From the NCBI GenBank assembly GCA_965279255.1, contig OZ257146.1:4030001-4094000 (forward strand): a stretch of 64,000 nt of DNA. Direction: 5' to 3'. Of this stretch, positions 1 to 7,143 are shown one piece after another. How positions within the stretch are numbered: the stretch's first letter is position 1; each line of letters opens with the position of its first letter. The notes under the pieces were generated by a model. The model ran no database searches, was not told the origin of the DNA, and saw only the letters and a list, made by a program, of their open reading frames with translations. The position numbers were made by a program, and so were the translations under genes. This DNA is from CAMFLJ01 sp965279255. GTDB lineage: Bacteria > Actinomycetota > Acidimicrobiia > Acidimicrobiales > Acidimicrobilacustridaceae.

Positions 1-744
1 GCGATGGGCCACGCGCTGTCGGAGATCTACCGCCGGGCCGACACCGACGACGACGTGCGGGTCGTGGTCGTCACCGGCACCCCGCCGGCGTTCTGCGCGG
101 GCGCCGACTTCTCGAACGGCTCCGACGTGTTCGAGCGCAAGGAGACCTCCGAGGGGTTCCGGGCCAACCCGCTCTCGCCCAGCGCCTGGCAGATCCGCAA
201 GCCGGTGATCGCGGCCGTCAACGGCCACGCCATCGGCATCGGGTTCACCATCACCCTGCACTGCGACCTGCGGTTCATGGCCCGCGACGCCAAGTACGGC
301 ATCGTGCAGGTGCGCCGCGGTGTGATGCCCGACGGGTCGAGCACGTGGGCCCTTCCCCGCATCGTCGGCATGGCCAGGGCCGCCGACATCATGCTCACCG
401 GTCGCACCTTCACCGGCGACGAGGCCGAGTCGCTCGGCGTGGCGTCCCGGGTGCTCGACAACGACGACGTGCTGCCCCACGCTCTCGAGGTCGCCCACGA
501 CATGGCGGTCAACACCGCGCCCGTGTCGGTGGCGGTCACCAAGCGGCTGCTGTGGTCGTCGTTCGGGCTGAACCCCACGCAGGCGGCGAAGGCCGAGAGC
601 GACCTGCACGTCCACATCATGGGCGAGGCCGACGCCCGCGAAGGCGTGATGGCCTATCTCGAGCGCCGTGAGCCCGAGTGGTCGATGACCGTGAACCAGA
701 ACTGGCCGGCCGAGTGGCCCGCCCCGGAGGACGAGGTCCTGTGA
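1..744 (+). CDS. Enoyl-CoA hydratase/isomerase family protein (5' end cut by window)
   Basis: Crotonase-fold enzyme acting on acyl-CoA esters. The frame is open to base 1 and the visible protein lacks the usual first 25-30 residues of the family, so the true start lies upstream. Visible hallmarks are the oxyanion-hole segment FCAGADF, the helix segment GHAIGIGF and the trimer-interface region near TGRTFTGDEAESLGVASRV. The usual catalytic-glutamate region reads RRGVMPDGSSTWALPRIVG, without the canonical PGAGGTQ, so hydratase activity as such is not assured. The stop overlaps the GTG of the next SDR gene (GTGA), so the two are probably co-translated. Fold certain, substrate unknown. Confidence 0.85.
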   Translation, partial: AMGHALSEIYRRADTDDDVRVVVVTGTPPAFCAGADFSNGSDVFERKETSEGFRANPLSPSAWQIRKPVIAAVNGHAIGIGFTITLHCDLRFMARDAKYGIVQVRRGVMPDGSSTWALPRIVGMARAADIMLTGRTFTGDEAESLGVASRVLDNDDVLPHALEVAHDMAVNTAPVSVAVTKRLLWSSFGLNPTQAAKAESDLHVHIMGEADAREGVMAYLERREPEWSMTVNQNWPAEWPAPEDEVL

Positions 745-1682
745 GCGACGCACCCACCACCACCACCACCGACGTCCTCGAGGGCGTCGACCTGACCGGC
801 CGCACGGTGCTCGTCACCGGCGCCACCGCCGGCATCGGCCGCGAGACCGCTCGGGCCCTCGCCGCCGCCGGCGCCTCGGTGATCATCACCGCCCGCTCCG
901 ACGACAAGGGCGCGGCCACCGTCGCCGGCATGCTCGACCGCGTGCCCGGGGCCGACGTGTCCTACGAGGTGCTCGAGCTGGGCTCGCTCGCCAGCGTGCG
1001 GGCGTTCACCGACCGCTTCACCGCCACCCACGACCGGCTCGACGTGCTCATCGGCAACGCCGGGATCATGGCCGTGCCCTTCGGTCGCACCGACGACGGC
1101 TTCGAGCTGCAGTTCGGCACCAACCACCTCGGCCACTTCGATCTCGTCGGGCGGCTGCTGCCGCTGCTCGTCGCCAGCGCGCCGTCGCGCATCGTGCTGC
1201 TCAGCTCGGGTGGCCACATGGCCTCCGACATCCTCTGGGACGACCCCAACTTCGAGTCCCACGACTACAACAAGATGGACGCGTACGGGCAGTCGAAGAC
1301 GGCCAACATCCTCCACGCCGTCGAGCTCGAGCGGCGCTACGGGCCCCTCGGCGTCCACGCCTACGCGGTGCACCCGGGCATGGTCGCCACCCAGCTCGGG
1401 CGCAACTTCACCCCCGACGTCATGGAGGACCTCAAGGCCCGCGCCGCGGCGAACCCGGCCGGTGCGGGCAAGCTCCCGCCGACGGTCGGGCCCGACGTCG
1501 GTGCCTCGACCTCGGTGTGGGCCGCCACCGCGCCTGAGCTCGAGGAGCAGGGCGGCACCTACCTCGCCGACTGCGCGGTGGCCACGGCGGCGCCCTACGC
1601 CATGGACCCCGACGCCGCGGCGCGGCTGTGGGCCCTCAGCGAGGAGCTCGTCGGCGAGACCTTCCCCGCCCCCGGCGCCTGA
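741..1682 (+). CDS. Short-chain dehydrogenase/reductase (retinol-dehydrogenase-like SDR)
   Basis: NAD(P)-dependent oxidoreductase of about 313 residues. It has the Rossmann motif TGATAGIG near the N terminus, the NAG motif (IGNAG) and the active-site YGQSK tetrad segment, followed by a C-terminal extension typical of retinol dehydrogenase/WW-oxidoreductase-like SDRs. I chose GTG at 741 because it overlaps the preceding stop (GTGA) and GGAGG lies ten bases upstream; a longer frame from 678 would sit inside the upstream gene. Coupling to an enoyl-CoA hydratase suggests lipid or isoprenoid catabolism, but the substrate cannot be read from sequence. Confidence 0.85.
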   Translation: MSDAPTTTTTDVLEGVDLTGRTVLVTGATAGIGRETARALAAAGASVIITARSDDKGAATVAGMLDRVPGADVSYEVLELGSLASVRAFTDRFTATHDRLDVLIGNAGIMAVPFGRTDDGFELQFGTNHLGHFDLVGRLLPLLVASAPSRIVLLSSGGHMASDILWDDPNFESHDYNKMDAYGQSKTANILHAVELERRYGPLGVHAYAVHPGMVATQLGRNFTPDVMEDLKARAAANPAGAGKLPPTVGPDVGASTSVWAATAPELEEQGGTYLADCAVATAAPYAMDPDAAARLWALSEELVGETFPAPGA

Positions 1683-1694
1683 TCCCAGCACCCG

Positions 1695-1733
1695 TGGCTC
1701 ACTTCGTCACGCTCCTGGTGACGTGCTGAGCCA
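1695..1733. terminator. Long hairpin at convergent gene junction (family II)
   Basis: TGGCTCA at 1695-1701 pairs with TGAGCCA at 1727-1733, and inside it CGTCAC at 1705-1710 pairs with GTGACG at 1718-1723 around a seven-base loop. It lies between the ends of the SDR gene and the convergent CRP-family gene, so it could end transcription on both strands. No T-tract follows. Its right arm plus flank is nearly identical to that of the hairpin at 11414-11460. Confidence 0.6.
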
Positions 1734-1763
1734 GAGGGTCGCCGTCGCGGGCGGAGGGGTGGG

Positions 1764-2423
1764 TCAGCGGGCCCGGAGGGCCAGCTGCTCGCGGTTGGTG
1801 ATGCGGTAGCGGCGGTCGGCCTGCTCGATCCAGCCCAGCTTCACGAAGCTGGCGATGGCCTTGTTGACCCGCTCGCGGGAGGCGCCCACCATGCCGGCGA
1901 GCTCTTCCTGGGTGATCGGCAGCGAGAACTCGTCGGCCTCGCCGGCCAGCTCGAGCAGCCGCTTGGCGGTGCGCCCGGTGACGTCGAGGAAGACCGAGTC
2001 GGCGAGCTGCTCGTCGGTGTTGCGCAGGCGCACGGCGAGCATCTCGACCACGTTCCAGAGCAGCTCCGGCTTGGCCTTGTAGATGGCCCGCAGCGGCTCG
2101 TAGGGGATGGCCAGCACGTCGGACGGCTCGAGCGCACGGGCCTCGGCCGAGCGGGCCCGGCCGTCGAAGAGCGCCATCTCGCCGAAGAGGTCGCCGCGCT
2201 CCATCAGCGCCATCACGGACTCGCGGCCGTCGATCGAGCGGTTGGCGATGGCGATGCGGCCCGACGACACGACGAAGAGCTCGGTGCCCTCGTCGCCTTC
2301 GGTGAAGAGCACCCCACCGCGGTTGAACGAGCGGCGCTCGGCCGCGGCAACCAGGTCGTTGAGGGACTCGCCCTCGAAGTCCTTGAAGAACTCGACGTTG
2401 CTGAGCAGATCTGGGTCGACCAC
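1764..2423 (-). CDS. CRP/FNR-family transcriptional regulator
   Basis: Cyclic-nucleotide-binding-domain regulator, 219 residues from the GTG chosen at 2423 (DPDLLSNVEFFKDF follows), close to the 224 of mycobacterial/corynebacterial CRP (GlxR). The N-terminal beta-barrel carries the phosphate-binding-cassette-like segment FGEMALFDGRARSAEARA, followed by the dimer helix and a C-terminal winged helix with recognition region TQEELAGMVGASRERVNKAI. A longer frame to 2501 exists but adds unrelated residues. The gene is divergent from carD across 167 bases and convergent with the SDR gene. GlxR-type global regulation is an inference from domain similarity. Confidence 0.85.
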   Translation of the reverse strand: MVDPDLLSNVEFFKDFEGESLNDLVAAAERRSFNRGGVLFTEGDEGTELFVVSSGRIAIANRSIDGRESVMALMERGDLFGEMALFDGRARSAEARALEPSDVLAIPYEPLRAIYKAKPELLWNVVEMLAVRLRNTDEQLADSVFLDVTGRTAKRLLELAGEADEFSLPITQEELAGMVGASRERVNKAIASFVKLGWIEQADRRYRITNREQLALRAR

Positions 2424-2590
2424 GGTTCGGCAGCCTACTGCCCGGTCCGATGCCAGGTCGGCCTCCCTCTCCGTGGCCGTGACACCACATCCCGGAGCCA
2501 ACGTCCGAGCGGCTGTCGCGACGGCGTTCCGGGGGAGGGCGAGCCGTCTACCCTGTGCCCGCCCGCCCGGCCCTCTACGTCTGGAGCAGC

Positions 2591-3070
2591 ATGTCGTTCG
2601 ACGTCGGTGACAAGGTCGTCTATCCGCACCACGGCGCCGCCGTGATCGAGCGGCGCGAGACGCGGACGGCCTTCGGCGAGGAGAAGGAGTACTTCTTCCT
2701 GCGCCTGTCCTACGGCGACATGACCGCCATGGTTCCGGTCGACAACACCGAAGAGGTCGGCCTGCGCGAGGTCATCGACGCCGACGAGGTCACCGAGGTG
2801 TTCGACCTGTTGGGCAAGAAGGACGCCCGCATGCCCACCAACTGGTCGCGGCGCTTCAAGAACCACGCCGAGAAGCTGAAGTCGGGCGACGTCTACGAGG
2901 TCGCCGAGGTCGTGCGGAACCTCTCCCAGCGCGACGCCGAGAAGGGGCTGTCGGCGGGCGAGAAGCGCATGTTGGCGAAGGCCCGCGAGATCCTGATCTC
3001 CGAGCTCATCTTCGCCCTCGACGTCCCGGCCGAGGAGGCCGAGGCCAAGCTCGACGAGGCGCTCCGCTGA
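2591..3070 (+). CDS. carD: CarD-like RNA polymerase-binding transcriptional regulator
   Basis: Protein of 159 residues (mycobacterial CarD is 162). The N-terminal Tudor-like RNAP-interaction domain begins FDVGDKVVYPHHGAAVIE; the C-terminal helical domain contains MPTNWSRRFKNHAEKLKSGD, with the tryptophan known to contact the upstream edge of the -10 element. CarD stabilises open promoter complexes and is essential in mycobacteria. ATG 2591 follows a short GGAG at 2583-2586; a TACCCT hexamer at 2549-2554 may be its -10 box. It heads the conserved carD-ispD-ispF block, here without cysS. Confidence 0.95.
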   Translation: MSFDVGDKVVYPHHGAAVIERRETRTAFGEEKEYFFLRLSYGDMTAMVPVDNTEEVGLREVIDADEVTEVFDLLGKKDARMPTNWSRRFKNHAEKLKSGDVYEVAEVVRNLSQRDAEKGLSAGEKRMLAKAREILISELIFALDVPAEEAEAKLDEALR

Positions 3071-3076
3071 GCGGGG

Positions 3077-3104
3077 CCGGGCCCGGACCCGCGTCCGGGC
3101 CCGG
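3077..3104. promoter_or_regulatory. Perfect 12-bp hairpin between carD and ispD
   Basis: Bases 3077-3088 and 3093-3104 are exact reverse complements around the tetraloop CCGC, giving an all-but-one G:C stem. It lies 7 bases after the carD stop and 22 before the ispD start, with no T-tract. It may attenuate or process the transcript between a highly expressed regulator and a metabolic gene, or protect the carD 3' end; the role is inferred from position only. Confidence 0.5.
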
Positions 3105-3126
3105 GGGTGCGCCGGCCGACGGCCCG

Positions 3127-3792
3127 GTGTGGGCCGTGGTGCTGGCCGCCGGCTCCGGCAGCCGCTACGGCCCTCAGCCCAAGCAGTACGAGGTGCTCGG
3201 CGACGAGCGCGTCATCGACCGTTCCCTCGCCACGGCGCGCGCCGCGGCCGACCACGTGGTCGTGGTGCTGGCCCCCGCCGACCAGGCCGAGGGCGCGGCG
3301 CTGGTCGAGAGCGGCGCCGCCGACGTCGCCGTCGAGGGGGGCGCCGAGCGGGCCGACTCCGTGCGGGCCGCGCTCGCCGTGATCGACGCCGATGCCGCGG
3401 TGATCGTGGTGCACGACGCCGCCCGGCCCCTCGCCTCGGCCGAGCTCCACCAGGCCGTGGTGGCCGCGGTGCACGCGGGTGCCGACGCCGTGATCCCTGC
3501 GGTGCCGGTGATCGACACCGTGAAGCGGGTGCGTCACGACGAGCACGGCGACGCCGTCGTGGTCGAGACCCTCGACCGCACCCACCTCGTGGCCGTGCAG
3601 ACCCCGCAGGCGTTCCGCGCCGACCTGCTGCGCGCCGCCCACGCCGACGGCGCCGATGCCACCGACGACGCCGGGCTGGTCGAGGCGGTCGGCGGCACGG
3701 TCGTGGTCGTGCCGGGCGAGCCCACCAACCTGAAGATCACCGGCCCCAACGACCTCGCGGTGGCGACGGCCCTGCTGCGCACCCTCGGGTAG
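3127..3792 (+). CDS. ispD: 2-C-methyl-D-erythritol 4-phosphate cytidylyltransferase
   Basis: Third enzyme of the MEP isoprenoid pathway: MEP + CTP to CDP-methylerythritol, in the cytoplasm. 221 residues. The nucleotide-binding loop LAAGSGSRYG is at the very N terminus and the family signature VHDAARPL is in the middle; a late LKITGPNDLA segment matches the IspD C-terminal region. GTG 3127 is the only start that gives the normal N terminus; no good Shine-Dalgarno sequence is visible because of the upstream hairpin. The gene is followed directly by ispF, and its TAG stop forms the first three bases of a possible ispF -10 box. Confidence 0.95.
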   Translation: MWAVVLAAGSGSRYGPQPKQYEVLGDERVIDRSLATARAAADHVVVVLAPADQAEGAALVESGAADVAVEGGAERADSVRAALAVIDADAAVIVVHDAARPLASAELHQAVVAAVHAGADAVIPAVPVIDTVKRVRHDEHGDAVVVETLDRTHLVAVQTPQAFRADLLRAAHADGADATDDAGLVEAVGGTVVVVPGEPTNLKITGPNDLAVATALLRTLG

Positions 3793-3795
3793 GTT
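3790..3795 (+). promoter_or_regulatory. Possible -10 box (TAGGTT) for leaderless ispF
   Basis: TAGGTT lies six bases before the ispF ATG, and no Shine-Dalgarno sequence is present. The first three bases are the ispD stop codon. Spacing places the transcript start at or next to the A of ATG. Assigned because the same arrangement recurs before many genes in this window. Confidence 0.4.
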
Positions 3796-3801
3796 GCCCC
3801 C

Positions 3802-4278
3802 ATGACGGTCCGGGTCGGTCAAGGCTTCGACGTGCACGCCTTCACCGACGCCCCCGACCGGGTGCTGGTGCTGGGCGGCGTCGTGTTCGAGGGCGAGCCC
3901 GGCCTGGTCGGCCACAGTGATGCCGACGTCATCGCCCACGCCTGCGCCGACGCGCTGCTCGGTGCCGCCGGCCTCGGCGACATCGGCCAGCACTTCCCCG
4001 ACACCGACCCCACGTGGGCCGGCGCCGACAGCATCGGCCTGCTCACCGAGGTCGCCGACCGCGTGCGGGCGGCGGGCTGGGAGCCCGGAAACGTCGACTG
4101 CGCCGTCGTGTGCGAACGCCCCAAGCTGGCCCCCCGGAGGGATCTCATGCAGGACCGACTCACCGCCGCTGTCGGCGCACCCGTCACCGTGAAGGGCAAC
4201 CGGGCCGAGGGCCTGGGTGCCCTCGGTCGAGCGGAGGGCATCGCCTGCTTCGCCGTCGCCGTGGTGAGCGCCCGATGA
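3802..4278 (+). CDS. ispF: 2-C-methyl-D-erythritol 2,4-cyclodiphosphate synthase
   Basis: Cyclises CDP-methylerythritol 2-phosphate to MEcPP with release of CMP; trimeric and metal-dependent. 158 residues, the usual length. The metal-binding signature GFDVHAF is at residues 8-14 (Asp and His ligands) and GHSDADVIAHA supplies the third His; DIGQHFPDTD forms the substrate-closing region, and VKGNRAEGLGALGR is the C-terminal CMP-contact region. Its stop overlaps the rlmB ATG (ATGA). Confidence 0.96.
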   Translation: MTVRVGQGFDVHAFTDAPDRVLVLGGVVFEGEPGLVGHSDADVIAHACADALLGAAGLGDIGQHFPDTDPTWAGADSIGLLTEVADRVRAAGWEPGNVDCAVVCERPKLAPRRDLMQDRLTAAVGAPVTVKGNRAEGLGALGRAEGIACFAVAVVSAR

Positions 4279-5318
4279 CCCCGCCCCGTGGTGGCAGCCG
4301 TGGCGGTGGTGGCGGCGGCGCCAAGAAGGCCGGCAAGAAGCCGATGTCGGCCGCGGCCAAGAAGGCCGTCGAGGCCAAGAAGATCCGCCACGCAGCGGCG
4401 TCGGTGCGCAAGGCCGACCGCCCCGGCGCGGCTCGCGCCGCCAGCCGGCCGGCCGCTCCCGGCAAGGGTGGAGGCAAGGGCGGTGCTCCCGGCCGTGGTG
4501 GCGCCGGCCGCGGGGGCTCGGGCCCGCCGCGCAAGCAGGGTGCCGCCCGCGGCCTCGGTGGCGATCAGGTCGAGGGCCGCCAGGCCGTGCGCGAGCTGCT
4601 GCTCGCCGGCAACCGCCGCATCCGCGAGATCATCGTCGCCGAGGACCAGGACGACACCGAGGTCCTGCAGGACATCGTCGACCTGGCGCAGGACCTCAAG
4701 GTGCCGGTCCGCGAGGTCACCCGCACCCGCCTGTTCGCCGAGGCCCGCACCGAGTCGCCCCAGGGCGTGGTGGCCCACGCCGCCGAGCTCGACGACGTCG
4801 ACCTCGACGACCTGGCCCGCCGGAAGTCGCCGCAGGGCGACCCGCCGTTCCTGCTCGCCGTCGACGGCGTCACCGACCCCGGCAACCTCGGGGCCCTGCT
4901 GCGCTCGGCCGAGTGCGCCGGCGTCACCGGCGTCGTGCTCCCGAAGCACCGGGCCGTGCACATCACCCCCACCGTCACCAAGGCGGCGGCCGGTGCCGTC
5001 GAGTACCTGCCGATGGCGCTGGTGGGCGGCCTGCCCACCGCGCTGCGCCAGCTCCGCGACGCCGGCGTGTGGGTGATCGGCCTCGACATGGGAGGCGACA
5101 CCGACCTGTTCGACCTCGAGGTCGCCGACCAGCCCGTGTGCCTCGTGCTCGGCGCCGAGGGCAAGGGCCTGTCCCGCCTGGTGCGCGAGCGCTGCGACGC
5201 CGTCGCCGGCATTCCTCTGCTCGGTCAGCTGGCGTCGCTCAACGTCTCGGCGGCCGGTGCGCTGGCCTGCTTCGAGGTGACCCGCCGCCGCCTGGCCGCC
5301 AAGAAGGCCGCCGGGTGA
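4275..5318 (+). CDS. rlmB: 23S rRNA (guanosine-2'-O)-methyltransferase RlmB-like, TrmH/SpoU family
   Basis: SPOUT-class RNA 2'-O-methyltransferase, 347 residues. The three SpoU motifs are present: DPGNLGALLRSAE (motif 1), LGAEGKGLSRL (motif 2) and LASLNVSAAGALACFE (motif 3). They follow a substrate-binding domain (GGDQVEGRQAVRELLLAGNRR). The first ~90 residues are a low-complexity Lys/Gly/Arg/Ala extension that may bind RNA; such tails are common in actinobacterial homologues. ATG 4275 overlaps the ispF stop. In mycobacteria cysS lies between ispF and this gene; here it is absent. Confidence 0.92.
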   Translation: MTPPRGGSRGGGGGGAKKAGKKPMSAAAKKAVEAKKIRHAAASVRKADRPGAARAASRPAAPGKGGGKGGAPGRGGAGRGGSGPPRKQGAARGLGGDQVEGRQAVRELLLAGNRRIREIIVAEDQDDTEVLQDIVDLAQDLKVPVREVTRTRLFAEARTESPQGVVAHAAELDDVDLDDLARRKSPQGDPPFLLAVDGVTDPGNLGALLRSAECAGVTGVVLPKHRAVHITPTVTKAAAGAVEYLPMALVGGLPTALRQLRDAGVWVIGLDMGGDTDLFDLEVADQPVCLVLGAEGKGLSRLVRERCDAVAGIPLLGQLASLNVSAAGALACFEVTRRRLAAKKAAG

Positions 5319-5905
5319 TCGCGCTCCGCAGGGGCGTCGCCGTCGCCGCCGTGGCGGTGCTCGCCGGTGTCGGCATGGCCGCGTGCAGCAGCGACGACAA
5401 GGGCACCGACGCCGCGTCCGGCGCCACGAGCACGCTGGTGCCCAGCTCCGAGGGCGACAGCTGCACCGACCCCTCCGGCGACCTCGACCTCCCGGCGGGC
5501 GTGAGCGCGTCGACGCCCGGGCTCTCGGGTGTCGACCTGGTGTCCGCCTCGGCCAAGGTCGACGGCGACCAGCTCGCCGTGTCGATGACCACCGCCGCCC
5601 CGATCGACGAGGCCCCGGCCGCCACCTACGTGGTGGCCCAGGGCGACCCCCTCGGCCAGTTCAGCTTCGAGCTGCGGATGGTGCACGGCGCCGACGGTTG
5701 GACGACCACGCTCATCACCTGGCCCAACAAGGTCGAGACCCGCCAGAAGCTGGCGATCACCCCGAAGGTCGACGGCGCCACGCTCACCATGTCGGTGCCG
5801 CTGTCGTCGTTGCCGGCCATCTCGCTGGCGATGCAGTTCGGCTCCTCGGCCACGGTCGACGGCGCCATCGTCGTCGACGACTGCTCCAGCCTCACCTCCG
5901 GCTGA
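5315..5905 (+). CDS. Putative lipoprotein of unknown function
   Basis: 196-residue exported protein whose GTG start overlaps the rlmB stop (GTGA). A basic-hydrophobic signal peptide (ALRRGVAVAAVAVLAGVG) ends in MAAC, a lipobox-like site with Cys-24. The mature part is Asp/Ser/Thr-rich and contains a cysteine near residue 50 and one near the C terminus (DDCSSLTSG), perhaps a disulfide. No domain is recognised. Position behind rlmB suggests shared transcription rather than shared function. Confidence 0.75.
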   Translation: MIALRRGVAVAAVAVLAGVGMAACSSDDKGTDAASGATSTLVPSSEGDSCTDPSGDLDLPAGVSASTPGLSGVDLVSASAKVDGDQLAVSMTTAAPIDEAPAATYVVAQGDPLGQFSFELRMVHGADGWTTTLITWPNKVETRQKLAITPKVDGATLTMSVPLSSLPAISLAMQFGSSATVDGAIVVDDCSSLTSG

Positions 5906-5920
5906 CCCCTTCACCCCCCG

Positions 5921-5962
5921 GTGGCTCGTTTGAGCACGCTGGGGCGTGCTCGATCGAGCCAC
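5921..5962. repeat. Family I palindromic hairpin repeat, copy A
   Basis: A 42-base near-perfect palindrome. The outer arms GTGGCTCG/CGAGCCAC (8 bp) are followed, past one T:T mismatch, by a further ~10 bp including GAGCACGC/GCGTGCTC, with a TGGG loop. It sits between the ends of the convergent lipoprotein and oxidoreductase genes, beside copy B. Copy C at 31051-31092 differs at only four positions. Confidence 0.8.
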
Positions 5963-5984
5963 GGTCGGAGAGCCTCAAGGGCCG

Positions 5985-6026
5985 GTGGCTCGTCTCCGCA
6001 CGCTGGAGCGTGCTCGATCGAGCCAC
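5985..6026. repeat. Family I palindromic hairpin repeat, copy B
   Basis: Same 42-base element in the same orientation as copy A, 22 bases downstream. Outer arms GTGGCTCG/CGAGCCAC and inner arms GCACGC/GCGTGC are kept; the segment TCTCC at 5993-5997 breaks the middle of the stem. With copy A it probably forms a tandem bidirectional terminator or a REP-like doublet. Confidence 0.75.
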
Positions 6027-6030
6027 GGGG

Positions 6031-7017
6031 TCAGGGCTGGGCGGCGGCGAGGTGGGCGAGGAGGGCCCTGGTGCGCTCGGCGCTCTCCGCCCGCTCGGCG
6101 GCGTCGGCGCCGACGGGGAACGTCATGGCGCACAGGTCGGTGACGCCGGCGGCCTCGTAGGAGCGGAGCCGCTCGACGACCTGCTCCTCGGTGCCGACGG
6201 CGGCGACCTCGGCGGGGGAGCCGCTCTCGCCCCGCGCCAGCGCCCGGGCGTAGGTCGGGATGTCGCGGTAGCCGCCGTAGCGGGCCTCGGCGGCGGCGAG
6301 GCCCTGGTCGCGGTCCGAGCACACCGCCAGCGGCAGCCCACCGATCACCCGGGGCACTGGCCGGCCGACGCCCTCGGCCGCGGCGGTGAGGCGGGGGACG
6401 ACGTGGGACTCGATGGCCCGCTCGTCGCACATCCAGGTGATGGTGCCGTCCGCCCGCTCGCCGGCCAGCTTCAGCATCAGGGGAGCGAGGGCCGCCAGGT
6501 AGATCGGCACGGGCTCGGCCCCGGGCACGCCGAGCAGCGACTCGACGGGGTAGAGGTCGCCCTCGTGGTGCACCCGGCCGCCCATGTTCGCCAGGCCCCG
6601 GCCGTGGTTGGCGTCGTCCTGCGCCCGGTTCACGGCCTCGAGGACCTCGACGTACTCGCGCACGTGGTGGATCACGCCCTCGTAGCTGGCGCCGTACCAG
6701 CCCTCGGCGACGCTCTGGTGCGACGGCCCGATGCCGAGCAGCAGCCGACCGTTGCACGCGGCCTGGGCGGTGAGGGCGTGCTGGGCCATGGCGTAGGGAT
6801 GGTGCGACCAGGTCGGGACGACCGCCGTGCCGAGCTCGATGCGCTCGGTGACCTGGCCGGCCAGGGCGACCGCGGTCAGCCCGTCGAGGCTCCACGGCAC
6901 GTGGGGCACCCAGCCGGTGTGCAGGCCGTTCTCGTCGGCCCAACGGGCCTGCGCCAGCAGGTCGTCGACCGTCGATCCGGGCGGCGACGTCTCCGCGATG
7001 AACATCCCGATGCGCAT
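6031..7017 (-). CDS. LLM-class F420-type oxidoreductase
   Basis: Luciferase-like (TIM-barrel) flavin/F420-dependent oxidoreductase, 328 residues, the usual size. N terminus MRIGMFIAETSP, central LGTAVVPTWSHHPYAMAQHALT and LLLGIGPSHQSVAEGWYG are characteristic segments; the latter resembles the cofactor-phosphate-binding region of F420 members. GGGGGACC upstream of ATG 7017 is a good ribosome-binding site. It converges on the lipoprotein gene across the two hairpin repeats. F420 rather than FMN use is inferred from the subfamily, and the substrate is unknown. Confidence 0.85.
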   Translation of the reverse strand: MRIGMFIAETSPPGSTVDDLLAQARWADENGLHTGWVPHVPWSLDGLTAVALAGQVTERIELGTAVVPTWSHHPYAMAQHALTAQAACNGRLLLGIGPSHQSVAEGWYGASYEGVIHHVREYVEVLEAVNRAQDDANHGRGLANMGGRVHHEGDLYPVESLLGVPGAEPVPIYLAALAPLMLKLAGERADGTITWMCDERAIESHVVPRLTAAAEGVGRPVPRVIGGLPLAVCSDRDQGLAAAEARYGGYRDIPTYARALARGESGSPAEVAAVGTEEQVVERLRSYEAAGVTDLCAMTFPVGADAAERAESAERTRALLAHLAAAQP

Positions 7018-7110
7018 CTGGTCCCCCTTCGAACGGGCCCGAGTCTGCCCGGCGCAGCGCCCTCCTGCCTGTTCCCGGCGCCCTCACGCACTCCTCGGAT
7101 TCCGATGGTG

Positions 7111-7128
7111 TGAGTGAGCACTCACTCA
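7111..7128. promoter_or_regulatory. Probable TetR operator palindrome
   Basis: TGAGTGAG-CA-CTCACTCA is a perfect palindrome with 8-bp arms, typical in form for TetR-family operators. It ends two bases before the TATGGT hexamer of the tetR promoter, so a bound dimer would block RNA polymerase. Autoregulation of the tetR-ABC exporter operon is the natural inference. Confidence 0.75.
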
Positions 7129-7130
7129 GG

Positions 7131-7136
7131 TATGGT
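7131..7136 (+). promoter_or_regulatory. Possible -10 box (TATGGT) of leaderless tetR transcript
   Basis: TATGGT is seven bases before ATG 7144 and immediately downstream of the operator palindrome. No Shine-Dalgarno sequence precedes that ATG, so a transcript starting at the initiation codon fits. Confidence 0.5.
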
Positions 7137-7143
7137 GACTGCC

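Noticed and set aside
7114..7143. Upstream GTG/ATG starts for the TetR gene
   Set aside because: They would put the operator palindrome or the -10 hexamer inside the coding sequence and add residues absent from the family.
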